Of a stretch of DNA of 45,582 bases, positions 32,420 to 41,279 are shown one piece after another; positions within the stretch are counted from its first letter, which is position 1, and each line of letters starts with the position of its first letter. This DNA comes from Alphaproteobacteria bacterium (GTDB lineage Bacteria > Pseudomonadota > Alphaproteobacteria > UBA9655). A model generated the notes under the pieces. It searched no databases and was not told the origin of the DNA. It worked only from the letters and a program-made list of their open reading frames with translations. A program made the position numbers and the translations under genes. Location: NCBI GenBank assembly GCA_017992885.1, contig JAGONT010000019.1, forward strand, positions 1-45,582. Direction: 5' to 3'.

Positions 32420-35260
32420 ATGGCGCACGTCATAACCACCTATGGGGGAGGAGAGCTCTTTATTCTTGTCTTTGATGCCATAGCTGCTTTGTTTAAAGCA
32501 GATCGCACAGGAATGGTTATGTCCCTCATCCGAATTGGGTTGATGGTGGGGTCCGTGTATGTGGTTATGCTCATGTTTTTTAAAAGCAGTTTACAAGAAG
32601 GAGCTAAATGGTTTCTCTGGGTTGTTGTTGCAACCAATCTGCTCTTTCTCCCTAAAACGACAGTTTATATTGATGATCCTTTGACAAAAATAAGAGGAAA
32701 AGTTGATAACGTGCCCTTTGCTTTGGGAGCTTTTGCAGGTTTTGTAAGCCAGATGGGAAGGGCTATCACAGAAAAGGTCGAGTCTGTTTTTATCTTGCCT
32801 GGTTATATGCCCTATCATCGAACAGGGACAGTGTTTGCCTCTTCTCTTATGAGCCAGGTGGGACAATTTCGCATTGTTGACCCCGCCTTTAAAGGAAACA
32901 TGGAACGGTTTATCAACCAATGTGTTGTTTATGATGCCATGATTGGTCATAAGTACACACTGACAGACCTTCAAAACACGCCTGACATCTGGACTCTTGT
33001 AATGACAAAGGCTTCTCCTGTCCTTGGATTTCTTTATAAAGAGGGAAACATTCCAGGAACCATTATGACCTGCAAGGCAGGAGCTCAAAAGCTCAATGCT
33101 CTTTGGAACGCTGAGATTGCCAAAGCAACCTTAATCTATGGCAGTCGTGTTCAAAATCAGACCTTGACCAAAGGCCTCTTTTTTACGCATTTGCACAATG
33201 GCTACCAGTTTCTCTCAGACATATCAAAATCAGCAGAAGACATCCTTAAACAAGAGATTATGATTAACGCCATTGAGGAATCAAGCAACAACAAATTGTC
33301 AGAACTGGGAGCAGCCTCTAACTATGCAGCGACCAAAGCTCTGCTTCAGCAAAGAACTGCCTATGCGGTTGCAGGGGAGATTGCCGCCAAAACCTTGCCT
33401 TTGTTTAAGAACGTGATCGAAGCTCTGAGTTATGCATTGTTTATCTTCATTGTTGTTTTAGCTCTTCTTCCTAATGGATATAAGATTCTTCTCACCTATT
33501 GTGGCATTTTAGTATGGACTCAGCTATGGGCCCCTCTCTATGCTGTTCTTAATCTCGTTATGACCCTTTATGGAAAATCTGAAACAAAGAGTTTGATTGG
33601 AGAAGAAGGCCTTACCCTTCTTAATTCCTCAGCCATCATCAATGCGAACGCCGACATGGTCACATTAGCCGCATGGTTCTCTGTGAGTATTCCTTTTATT
33701 TCTTACGGTATTCTCAAACAAGGGGCTGCCGCTTTTGTAGGCCTGGCTCAGCATTTAGGCTCGGCCATGCAATCTGCTGCCAGTGGGGCCGCAGCCGAAA
33801 CTGTCTCCGGAAATATCAGCTTAGGCAATGTGAGTATGGGGACTCAAGCGTATCAAAACACAAGTGCTTTTCAGCACAACACGAGTCCAAGTTATACGGC
33901 CTCCCAATTTAAAGCGATGGGAGCAACTGGTGTTGAACAAAATACTTTTGCAAGTGGCACTCAGGCCTTTAGCGACCAAGCCATGTCTCGCTTGAGCGTT
34001 CAAATCATGGGGATAGAAAATACAAGTTTTGCTGAACAGCATAACCTCAATAATGCATTGAGCATCTCTCAATCAAAAAGCCTTTCTGCAAGTGAAGCAA
34101 CGGAAGCCTCCCTTCAAACGTCGACCAACTTCTTATCCCGATTGGGGACAGATCAATTTAAAGGGGAGGAATACACCAAAAACATCAGCGCCTCTGACGC
34201 CAAGAGCCTTCAGAACTTCAATAACTTTGTTAAAGAAATTCAACAAAGAACGGGGTTAGATGAAACACAGGCCGCGGAGGCAGCTCTTGGTGTGGGTCTA
34301 GGAGCAGGCATAAAATTCCTGAGTGCAGAAGCAAAAGGAAGCTTCTCCAGTACAGCGGCTCGCCAACAAGCGATTCAAGATGCCTCCTCCATTGCAGATC
34401 AAATAGGGTATTCAGAAAACACCGAGAAAGTGGTTTCCGCCGCTCAATCCTTGTCAGAGGGCACACGTGATTCTAAAGGTTCTGATTTAGACACAGGCGC
34501 TCTTGCAAGCCTGAATCACGCAAAAGGATTGAGAGAAGAAGCCTCCGTTGCTAAAAATAAAGTAGACACCCTCTCTAAAGACATAAGCTCCAGTCAAAGC
34601 AAGGGCTTAACCATTAGCAAAGAACTCACCCAAGAAGTTTTAGAGTTTATTGCCCATCAACCTGCCAATCCTGGACCTAATGGTTCATCGGGAGGTCAAA
34701 TTGGTTATAAAGAAGCTCGTCGTATTCTTGAAAATGGTGGAGAAGAACGCGCCGCCTACCTCAATCGTTTCCAAGAAAAAAATCCACAATATTCCATTCA
34801 AAGCATCAATGTGGCAGGAGCACAGCAAGCTCTTGAGACACGTTACGAAACCCAGGCTCAGCATCAAAGAAACAATGCTGGTGTCCAAGCGCAAAACACT
34901 TCCAACGCACAAGAAGTGCAGCACCATGCAAACGCCGCAGGCCTTGACAAGACTCGCTTTGATAAGGCTCGTCTTGAACAAGAAAAAGCAGAGAGCCCTC
35001 AAAAAGAGTACTCGATTAAAACGGCCATTTTAGAACAGATTAAAAATACAGAGGATAAGGTGCAAAAAGGAAGTGAGGAAGTTGGTAAACAAAAACAAAT
35101 TCTTCAAAACGCAGAAAAAGCATCGCAAGAAAAAACCTTAGGAGGAACGGCCTTGAAAAACCTAGCCGTAAGTACCGGAGAGGGTCTTTTAAGTGCCGGC
35201 AAGGATGTTGCTGACGCTGTCGAAAAGCTTCCCCCTGATTACCCCATCATTATTCCTTAA
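32420..35260 (+). CDS. traG: Mating-pair stabilisation protein TraG
   Basis: 946 residues, like F TraG (938). The N-terminal half has several membrane segments (for example IRIGLMVGSVYVVMLMFF and LSYALFIFIVVLALLPNGY) and KFLYGLDDPLTKIR-type features such as YIDDPLTKIRGKVDNVP. The C-terminal half is a long polar, alanine/glutamine-rich region with coiled-coil stretches. TraG serves in pilus assembly and mating-pair stabilisation. The start is at 32420, two bases past traH; the earlier in-frame ATG at 32336 is inside traH. Confidence 0.92.
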   Translation: MAHVITTYGGGELFILVFDAIAALFKADRTGMVMSLIRIGLMVGSVYVVMLMFFKSSLQEGAKWFLWVVVATNLLFLPKTTVYIDDPLTKIRGKVDNVPFALGAFAGFVSQMGRAITEKVESVFILPGYMPYHRTGTVFASSLMSQVGQFRIVDPAFKGNMERFINQCVVYDAMIGHKYTLTDLQNTPDIWTLVMTKASPVLGFLYKEGNIPGTIMTCKAGAQKLNALWNAEIAKATLIYGSRVQNQTLTKGLFFTHLHNGYQFLSDISKSAEDILKQEIMINAIEESSNNKLSELGAASNYAATKALLQQRTAYAVAGEIAAKTLPLFKNVIEALSYALFIFIVVLALLPNGYKILLTYCGILVWTQLWAPLYAVLNLVMTLYGKSETKSLIGEEGLTLLNSSAIINANADMVTLAAWFSVSIPFISYGILKQGAAAFVGLAQHLGSAMQSAASGAAAETVSGNISLGNVSMGTQAYQNTSAFQHNTSPSYTASQFKAMGATGVEQNTFASGTQAFSDQAMSRLSVQIMGIENTSFAEQHNLNNALSISQSKSLSASEATEASLQTSTNFLSRLGTDQFKGEEYTKNISASDAKSLQNFNNFVKEIQQRTGLDETQAAEAALGVGLGAGIKFLSAEAKGSFSSTAARQQAIQDASSIADQIGYSENTEKVVSAAQSLSEGTRDSKGSDLDTGALASLNHAKGLREEASVAKNKVDTLSKDISSSQSKGLTISKELTQEVLEFIAHQPANPGPNGSSGGQIGYKEARRILENGGEERAAYLNRFQEKNPQYSIQSINVAGAQQALETRYETQAQHQRNNAGVQAQNTSNAQEVQHHANAAGLDKTRFDKARLEQEKAESPQKEYSIKTAILEQIKNTEDKVQKGSEEVGKQKQILQNAEKASQEKTLGGTALKNLAVSTGEGLLSAGKDVADAVEKLPPDYPIIIP

Positions 35261-35279
35261 TGGGAGCATGGAATAGAAT

Positions 35280-37196
35280 ATGCAAATTCTTACCCTGATT
35301 AGGCAAGCTATCCCGCTTCTTACATTCGTCATGGGAATGATGGCTTGGGTGTTTCTTCCCTCACACTTTGGAGCTCTGGAGTTTCAATCGAAGGCCCTCT
35401 TTACATTCTTTCTGAGCCTGACGATCCTTTCTTGCCTTCTCCTGCCCCTTGGAGCCAGGTTCATGGAAATCCTTAAAATCGGGGTCTATGTGCTCTTTTT
35501 TATCACCTTTATTCTAACTTTAGAGCCGTTTTACATAACCTTTTTAGAGGGGAAAATGATCTACTCAAGGTTAGTCCTCTCTTATCATCCAGATAAAGCT
35601 CTGGGAATGATGTTTTCCTGGCTGCAGAGAAGACTTTCAACCCACTATGAACTTTATGGAATATGGCTAGGGTTCTCAGGAATCCCTGTTTTGCTTCTTT
35701 GTTATTTTTTTCATCTCCTCTGTCTTGTTCCAGGAAGGCGCCTCTTTTTAGATCGCTCCTATCGAGTTAAGGACGGTCCATGGGTTGCGGGATTTTTAGA
35801 CAGAAATAAAGAAAAAGAACTTCTTAAAAATAAAAAGGGATTACCTTTAGGTGTCCCTTTTCAAGAAAAAGGAACCAAAGGAAAAATCCTGAGGTATCTT
35901 CCTGATTCCAGCAAAGGGTGGCTTGCAGGCCATCATGTGGTGATTTCAGGATCTCAAGGGGGAAAAGGGGTGTCTTGCGTTCTTCCCGCACTTCTTGATC
36001 ATGAAGGCCCTGTGGCAGTTCTTGATATAAAAGGCGAGCTCTTTGCGATGACGCAAAAAGAGAGAAAAAAAAGAGGTCGTAAGGTTGTCGTTCTTAATCC
36101 TTTTAACGTAGTTGAAGAAAATCAATGGCAGTGGAATCCTTTGGATTATATAAGGCCAGAAGAGTTTGAACGCGACTCACGCATTATTATTGAAGGGCTT
36201 TTAGAGCCAGAAACACCTTATAATCAGCATTTTTATAAAATTGCCGCCGATATTCTTCAAGTGACCCTTGAAGTTATTCAGAACACCATGCCAAAGGAGG
36301 ACTTTAACCTCAACACACTCTATGACTTTGTCTGTGGTCCTGAGTTTATCAACCAGCTCAAAATATGGGCAAAACATCCAGATTTCTTAGAAGGAAGACC
36401 GGCTAAGATGGCCAGTACCATCTTATCTGCAGGAGAAGAAGAAAGAGGCTCGTTCTTGACGACCATTAAACGCAATCTATCCTGGGTTGGTTATGAGAAA
36501 AACAAAGCGTTCTTGCAGCCTAACAATGATTCAAACGACTCAAACACTTTCTCATTTGATGAGCTTTTGGATAATAAGATTGATCTTTTTTGTGTGATTC
36601 CCTTAGATATGATTGAGACCATGTCAGGATTTTTACGCCTCTTTACTAACATCGTCTTAGGAACAGTCATAAGACAGTCAGGCTACAAGAATCCCCAAGA
36701 AAAAATCCTCCTTATGCTGGATGAGTTCCCTCGTCTTGGAGCCATGCGTCAGCTCATTAACATTGTCACCGTTGCTGCGGGAGCTGGCATAGAAGCCTTT
36801 ATGGTGGCTCAAGATAAATCCTCCATTGAATCCGTTTGGGGAAAAGAAACAGATGTGATTTTTGGGTCTTCGGCAACTGTGAGAATTTTTAATCTTGGGA
36901 GAACGGATAGCTCAACAGCTTCCTGGGCATCAAGCCTGATGGGAGATAGGACCATCATCACACGAACTAATGCCGCACGTGAATATGGAGACTTTCTAAA
37001 GGGAGCGGGCTCTGAGTCCGTAAGCCAAATGAAAGAAAAACTCCTCACAGCCTCACAGATTCAAGAGCTAGGCGACACCAAAATGTTATGTTTTCTCCGA
37101 GGACAACAACCTCTTTTTCTTGAGAGGATCATTTCTCATAAACACCCTCATTATAAGGATCGCCTCAGCCCCAATCCCACGCTTTTATTATCGTAA
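35280..37196 (+). CDS. traD: T4SS coupling protein, VirD4/TraG-like (TraD role)
   Basis: 638 residues. Two N-terminal membrane regions lie at about 10-75 and 120-145. The ATPase has GSQGGKGVSCVLPALL (Walker A, near residue 222), VAVLDIKGELFAMT, VVVLNPFN, and Walker B LMLDEFPRLG. These are features of the VirD4 (T4SS-DNA transfer) branch, not of F TraD with its GTTGSGKS box. It links the relaxosome to the channel. No relaxase gene follows; the operon ends here, about 25 bp before IS debris. Confidence 0.88.
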   Translation: MQILTLIRQAIPLLTFVMGMMAWVFLPSHFGALEFQSKALFTFFLSLTILSCLLLPLGARFMEILKIGVYVLFFITFILTLEPFYITFLEGKMIYSRLVLSYHPDKALGMMFSWLQRRLSTHYELYGIWLGFSGIPVLLLCYFFHLLCLVPGRRLFLDRSYRVKDGPWVAGFLDRNKEKELLKNKKGLPLGVPFQEKGTKGKILRYLPDSSKGWLAGHHVVISGSQGGKGVSCVLPALLDHEGPVAVLDIKGELFAMTQKERKKRGRKVVVLNPFNVVEENQWQWNPLDYIRPEEFERDSRIIIEGLLEPETPYNQHFYKIAADILQVTLEVIQNTMPKEDFNLNTLYDFVCGPEFINQLKIWAKHPDFLEGRPAKMASTILSAGEEERGSFLTTIKRNLSWVGYEKNKAFLQPNNDSNDSNTFSFDELLDNKIDLFCVIPLDMIETMSGFLRLFTNIVLGTVIRQSGYKNPQEKILLMLDEFPRLGAMRQLINIVTVAAGAGIEAFMVAQDKSSIESVWGKETDVIFGSSATVRIFNLGRTDSSTASWASSLMGDRTIITRTNAAREYGDFLKGAGSESVSQMKEKLLTASQIQELGDTKMLCFLRGQQPLFLERIISHKHPHYKDRLSPNPTLLLS

Positions 37197-37220
37197 AGTT
37201 TTTCCTTCTTCAAACCCGAA

Positions 37221-37475
37221 TTATGGATTAGGGAGACCGAAATCGTAAATTAGAGAAGGCTTAGTAGGTCTAAGCTGATAAACAATGAGAGTGGAAATAA
37301 CATGAATAAAGGCATTAAGGGGAGACCTATGTCTGGTATGCTCAATTTGAAATTTATTTTTTAAATAATCAAAAACAGTCTCAACAAGAGACCGCTTACG
37401 CAGAAAGAGTTTTTCATAGAGAAGCATAATTTGATTTTTCATATTTTTCTTGATTCCTGTGACAAGCTTAAGCCG
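37221..37475 (-). pseudogene. IS982-family transposase, C-terminal remnant
   Basis: On the minus strand, KLVTGIKKNMKNQIMLLYEK leads into LFLRKRSLVETVFDYLKNKF and QIEHTRHRSPLNAF, the end of IS982 transposases (about a quarter of the usual 290 residues). The frame ends near the stop of traD. The upstream boundary with the flavoprotein fragment is around 37475, judged from where each frame loses family resemblance. The deletion removed the IS front and the flavoprotein back. Confidence 0.8.
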
Positions 37476-37678
37476 TCATAACCGATTTGAGCTGCTGCAA
37501 TGAGGAACTTTGAAGGAACACAGCCAGAATTCAGGCAATCTCCTCCCATTTGAGCGCGCTCTACAAGGACGACAGACGCTCCCATTTGGGATGCTCCTGC
37601 TGCAAAGGAAAGCCCACCAGATTCTGCGCCAATGACGCAAAAATCAGGGGTGAGGATGGATTTATTTTTGTCCTTCAT
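37476..37678 (-). pseudogene. Pyridine nucleotide-disulfide oxidoreductase, N-terminal fragment
   Basis: About 68 residues of a protein normally near 470. DFCVIGAESGGLSFAAGASQ is the FAD-binding start and GGDCLNSGCVPSKFLIAAA is the redox-active disulfide motif. The dinucleotide motif reads GAESGG where GAGSGG is usual, so it had probably decayed. The frame is broken by IS982 sequence. The start codon lies 17 bp inside the end of msrA. Confidence 0.82.
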
Positions 37679-38294
37679 GTGAAGCTGTTGAACCTCCCCA
37701 AACTTCCTTTAACCTTTCGTCTCGACCGCAATTCCATCGGTAAAATTTATATCTAACGGGATTTTTTTCTTTGTAGTCTTGATGGTATTCTTCAGCATCA
37801 TAGAAAGTTGTTGCGGGGAGGAGCTCAGTGACAATTTTTTTGCCCAAAACCTTTTGAGTGTTTTGTAGAGAGGCAAGGGCGGCATTCTTTTGTGCCTCAT
37901 CATGATAGTAGATGACAGATGTATAAGGAGAACCCTTGTCACAAAACTGGCCCTTTCCATCAAAGGGATCCACGTTATGCCAAAATATATCCAAGAGTTT
38001 TTCATAGGAAATAATACTAGGGTTAAACTCAATCTTCACTGCTTCCTTATACCCCTGATGACTTTCATAGGTGGGATTAGACTTGGTTCCTCCTGCATAC
38101 CCTACCTGCAAGGAAAGTATTCCCGGCAAGGGCTTACCAGAATCAGGGTTGCGAAATTCCGATTCCCCACACCAAAAACATCCCATGGTAAAGATGGCGA
38201 CTTCTTTTTTTTCTGGAGTCATAATTTCCTCAGCTCTTAAGGTGAATGTGAAAAGTCCTGTTACGATTGCTAAAAAAGCGAATAGCGCTCTCAT
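37662..38294 (-). CDS. msrA: Peptide methionine sulfoxide reductase A, exported
   Basis: 210 residues. A signal peptide MRALFAFLAIVTGLFTFTLRA is followed by the MsrA core: GCFWC (C39, C42), QVGYAGG, NPTYESHQGYKEAVKIEF, and FDGKGQFCDKGSPYTSVIYY. It reduces methionine-S-sulfoxide in proteins, here most likely in the periplasm. The start overlaps the msrB stop as ATGA, so both reductases are produced together. Confidence 0.95.
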   Translation of the reverse strand: MRALFAFLAIVTGLFTFTLRAEEIMTPEKKEVAIFTMGCFWCGESEFRNPDSGKPLPGILSLQVGYAGGTKSNPTYESHQGYKEAVKIEFNPSIISYEKLLDIFWHNVDPFDGKGQFCDKGSPYTSVIYYHDEAQKNAALASLQNTQKVLGKKIVTELLPATTFYDAEEYHQDYKEKNPVRYKFYRWNCGRDERLKEVWGGSTASHEGQK

Positions 38295-38878
38295 TTGTTC
38301 ATTTCCCCTGATTGAGCAAGCGTCACACTATACGTCCGCTGCGCAGTCTGTCCTTCAGGGGTAAAAGTGAGGGCCATAGAATTCATACAATACCTTTTCC
38401 CCGTAGGGGGAGGGCCATCGTCAAAAACATGGCCCAGATGATACCCACACCGGGAACAGACGACTTCTTTTCTAGCCAATCCGACAAGCCCGCGGAGACT
38501 ATCATTTGCATCCGTACGGACCACAACTCCCCCTTTTATAGGTTCATAAAAACTTGGCCATCCGGTTCCAGAGTCAAATTTAGCCGTTGAACTATAAATG
38601 GCGTAATCACCCCCACAGCAGGCACAATAATAAGTTCCCTTTTCATAAAATTTATCGTACTTCCCTGAACCTGCTCTTTCTGTTCCATGGACTCGGCAAA
38701 CATTGTAAGCTTCTGGACTAAGGTGGCTTTCCCAAAATTCATTCGGCTGATCTTTATAGTCAAAAGCTGTTTCTATTTTGCTTTCATTTTCTTGTGCCAT
38801 GAGCATTCCCCCTGTTCCAAAAGCTAAATTGATAAGAAAAATCAATTTCCCAATAAAGAAAAATTCTTTTATATTCAT
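38291..38878 (-). CDS. msrB: Peptide methionine sulfoxide reductase B, exported
   Basis: 195 residues. A hydrophobic N-terminus (FFFIGKLIFLINLAFGTGG) suggests export. Zinc ligands C85, C88, C141 and C144 and the catalytic Cys in RYCMNSMAL (C164) are intact, as is FDSGTGWPSFYEPI. It reduces methionine-R-sulfoxide. GAGGAG precedes the ATG. Together with msrA it forms a periplasmic repair pair against host or respiratory oxidants. Confidence 0.95.
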   Translation of the reverse strand: MNIKEFFFIGKLIFLINLAFGTGGMLMAQENESKIETAFDYKDQPNEFWESHLSPEAYNVCRVHGTERAGSGKYDKFYEKGTYYCACCGGDYAIYSSTAKFDSGTGWPSFYEPIKGGVVVRTDANDSLRGLVGLARKEVVCSRCGYHLGHVFDDGPPPTGKRYCMNSMALTFTPEGQTAQRTYSVTLAQSGEMNK

Positions 38879-39077
38879 TTTTATTCTCCTCTTTTTAATT
38901 TACTTCTTAACATGGAATCATTGTAAGAGGGATATATAAAAAAGTTAAGAAGATTTTGCTTGAACACAGAAAAGTTCTCACATGATGAGACGCAGAGTCT
39001 TCTCTCCACACAAATAGGGATGGACAAAGTCCACGTGGAGAAGCAAATTTGACAAAAATATGATAAGGAACTTAACC

Positions 39078-39410
39078 ATGCCAACACTTTTCGATCCGCT
39101 AACTTTGGGAGATTATTGCCTTCCCAATCGGATGATTATGGCGCCCGTGAAACGAGTCCGAGCGGAAGATGGGGGGTCCAAGAAAACTGATGGCAGATTA
39201 TTATAGTGTACGGACCGAGGCTGGACTCATTATTACAGAAGCAACGGCGATCAATTTCCAAGGACATGGCTGGTTGAATGCCCCAGGCATCTGGACTGAT
39301 ACTCAAGAAAAAGGCTGGAAAGTAACTGATGCCATCCATGCCAAAGGCGGGCACATATTGCTCCAATTGTGGCATATGGGTCGTGCTTTCCACCCTGATT
39401 TCTTTTCTAA
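39078..39410 (+). pseudogene. Old yellow enzyme (NADH:flavin oxidoreductase), frameshifted and truncated
   Basis: ATG 39078 opens MPTLFDPLTLGDYCLPNRMI and MAPVKRVRAEDG; the rest continues one frame over from LMADYYSVRTEAGLIITEAT to LQLWHMGRAFHPDFF. The shift coincides with six G at 39171-39176; five would restore the frame. About 110 of some 360 residues remain; after HPDF the sequence belongs to the opposite-strand gene. AAGGAA lies upstream of the ATG. Confidence 0.85.
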
Positions 39411-40194
39411 CACTTTGTTCAAAAGAACATTTCACACATCCAAAAATTTCTTCTTTTATCTTTTCAGTAGGTGAACCACACTCTCTACATTCAAGGCCTT
39501 TTAAAACACGGACCTTTCCACATCCAGGCATTTTACATTTTGGACATTTCATTTTTAAACGCAGACATAATTTTTGAGCCAATTCTTTAATAACCATCAT
39601 TCGTGTTGGATTCATATGAGCTCTCATATCTGTTTCAAGTCTTACACTTTTGCTTGATGATGCTTTTTGACAAATTTTAAAAGCATTACGAAATCCTTCT
39701 AAGGTCTTTATCCCTTTGAAGATCAAAGATTTATCTTCCCATTCCAAGTGTCGAACAATGATTCCATGGGAAGGGAATTTTATTGTTTCAGCAAAATTAA
39801 AAAATTCATGCTCTTCTTTTATGTCCTTCGATTTATAATTTGTGTTTTCAGTGATAATTGTTTCATATACAATAAAATTTCTTTCTCTGTCCATGAATAG
39901 GAGTGCTTCATAATCACAGGCCAAAAAGGGGATGCTGGGATGAGATCCAAAGCTTCCTTCACTCGCAAGGCCTAATTTAAAACCACTCAGTTCAATTCCC
40001 ATTTCACACTTCTTTTTTAAAACCTCGAACATGGTACCGGGACGTTCCACTTCTCCTGAAAATGTTCCAAGTTGGTCTGTATCTCCCCTTTGCTCGATCA
40101 CTCTGATTCCTAACTCTTTTAAAAAAGGTTCAGCAAGAGCTTCTGATTTAAAATGGAGTGTATTGAGAGCGCAGTATTTACCTTGATAAATCAT
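39136..40194 (-). CDS. DUF6671-like protein with C-terminus replaced by antisense of the OYE fragment
   Basis: 352 residues. Residues 1 to about 265 are coherent: YQGKYCALNTLHFKSEALA, GDTDQLGTFSGEVERPGTM, LGLASEGSFGSHPSIPF and a zinc ribbon (CPKCKMPGCG, CRECG, FGCVKCSFEQ). From about 39400 leftward the frame reads the complement of the old-yellow-enzyme fragment, so the last 88 or so residues are not native. The natural end, which in relatives holds another Cys pair, is missing. Function of the family is unknown, and the protein may be inactive. Confidence 0.65.
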   Translation of the reverse strand: MIYQGKYCALNTLHFKSEALAEPFLKELGIRVIEQRGDTDQLGTFSGEVERPGTMFEVLKKKCEMGIELSGFKLGLASEGSFGSHPSIPFLACDYEALLFMDRERNFIVYETIITENTNYKSKDIKEEHEFFNFAETIKFPSHGIIVRHLEWEDKSLIFKGIKTLEGFRNAFKICQKASSSKSVRLETDMRAHMNPTRMMVIKELAQKLCLRLKMKCPKCKMPGCGKVRVLKGLECRECGSPTEKIKEEIFGCVKCSFEQSVRKEIRVESTTHMPQLEQYVPAFGMDGISYFPAFFLSISPDAWGIQPAMSLEIDRRCFCNNESSLGPYTIIICHQFSWTPHLPLGLVSRAP

Positions 40195-40206
40195 TTTAAT
40201 ATAGAC

Positions 40207-41181
40207 CTAATTTAGAATATATTTTGCAACTGCAAAGTAAAGAGGGATCCCGATCAAGATATTAAAAGGAAATGTAATGCCTAAAGAAAGAGGAATATAT
40301 ACCCCCGCTTTTGCGTTAGGGAGAGCTGTTCGCATTGCAGCAGGAACGGCAATATAGGATGCACTGGCACAAAGAACCATAAACAGCGTTCCAGTACCAA
40401 TATCTAATTCTAATACTTTGCTGAGCCCTGCCCCAAATGCCCCTCCAATCAAAGGCATGTAGATACCAAAAACAAACAGGCTAGGACTAAATTCTTTTAG
40501 GTGGTGAGCTTGTCTAGATACAAAAAGCCCCATATCTAGAAGAAAAAGGGCTAAAAAGCCTTGAAAAGGATCCACCAGAAATCCAGTCATTTTTTCTAAA
40601 CCTTCCTTTCCCGTTAAAATACCTATGAGGAATGATCCCATTAAGAGCAAAATAGCTCCATTTGTAAAAATTTCTCTCACATTGCCATTCCTTCGTTCTA
40701 ATCCCTTAGATAAGCCATGATTCGCAATCATCAATCCTGAAAGTATTGCCGGAGCTTCCATAAGGGCAAGGACTGCAACAATGTAACCTGCATAAAGAAT
40801 ATGACCCTCTTGTAAAAAACTTACAGCAGTAACAAAGGTTACAACACTGATGGATCCATAGTGGGCAGAAACTGCCGCAGCTGTTGTGCGATCTAATTTT
40901 GTTGTTATTTTTAATAATGAAAACCCAACAAAAGGTTGAAGAAACCCAATTCCTACGCCAACCAAAAGCATAGATATTACTTGGCCATTTATTTCTGGAG
41001 TGTCGGTAAGGGCAACGCCTCCCTTAAACCCAATAGCCATCATTAAATAAATGGAAAGATAGCGACTGATGCTTTCGGGGATGACAAAATCTGATTTTAT
41101 CAATCCTGAAAAACATCCTAATAAAAAAAAGAGAATGGATGGGGACAGTAGATTTTGAATGAATAGGGTTAAAATTGTCAT
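40207..41181 (-). CDS. SbtA-like sodium-dependent bicarbonate transporter family permease
   Basis: 324 residues, almost entirely membrane helices arranged as two halves (from LLSPSILFFLLGCFSGLIKS and from ILLLMGSFLIGILTGKEGL). Typical family blocks are YLMMAIGFKGGVAL, AAAVSAHYGSISVVTFVTA, MEAPAILSGLMIA and LCASASYIAVPAAMRTALP. SbtA takes up bicarbonate with sodium in cyanobacteria; many heterotrophs carry relatives of unproven substrate. GAGGA precedes the ATG. Divergent from the LysR gene. Confidence 0.87.
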   Translation of the reverse strand: MTILTLFIQNLLSPSILFFLLGCFSGLIKSDFVIPESISRYLSIYLMMAIGFKGGVALTDTPEINGQVISMLLVGVGIGFLQPFVGFSLLKITTKLDRTTAAAVSAHYGSISVVTFVTAVSFLQEGHILYAGYIVAVLALMEAPAILSGLMIANHGLSKGLERRNGNVREIFTNGAILLLMGSFLIGILTGKEGLEKMTGFLVDPFQGFLALFLLDMGLFVSRQAHHLKEFSPSLFVFGIYMPLIGGAFGAGLSKVLELDIGTGTLFMVLCASASYIAVPAAMRTALPNAKAGVYIPLSLGITFPFNILIGIPLYFAVAKYILN

Positions 41182-41224
41182 AAAAAGTCCTCAGAATGCA
41201 TTTGGGTAATGACATTCTATGCAT

Positions 41225-41239
41225 TTATGATTACGATAA
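41225..41239. promoter_or_regulatory. Candidate LysR-type operator
   Basis: TTATGATTACGATAA fits the T-N11-A dyad bound by LysR-type regulators, with TTAT and ATAA arms. It lies in the 98-bp region between the permease and LysR genes, 40 bp before the regulator's ATG. Confidence 0.4.
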
Positions 41240-41279
41240 GGAAAGTTAATAATTTTAATCTTATGAATTAGAGATTCTT

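Noticed and set aside
36520-36575. Possible third copy of the 15-bp repeat family in traD (SFDEL)
   Set aside because: A single match, and FS-x-DEL at this place is expected in coupling proteins.
38999-39041. Inverted CTCCAC/GTGGAG in the region between msrB and the OYE fragment
   Set aside because: Only six paired bases with a long loop and no T tract. Too weak to call a terminator or operator.
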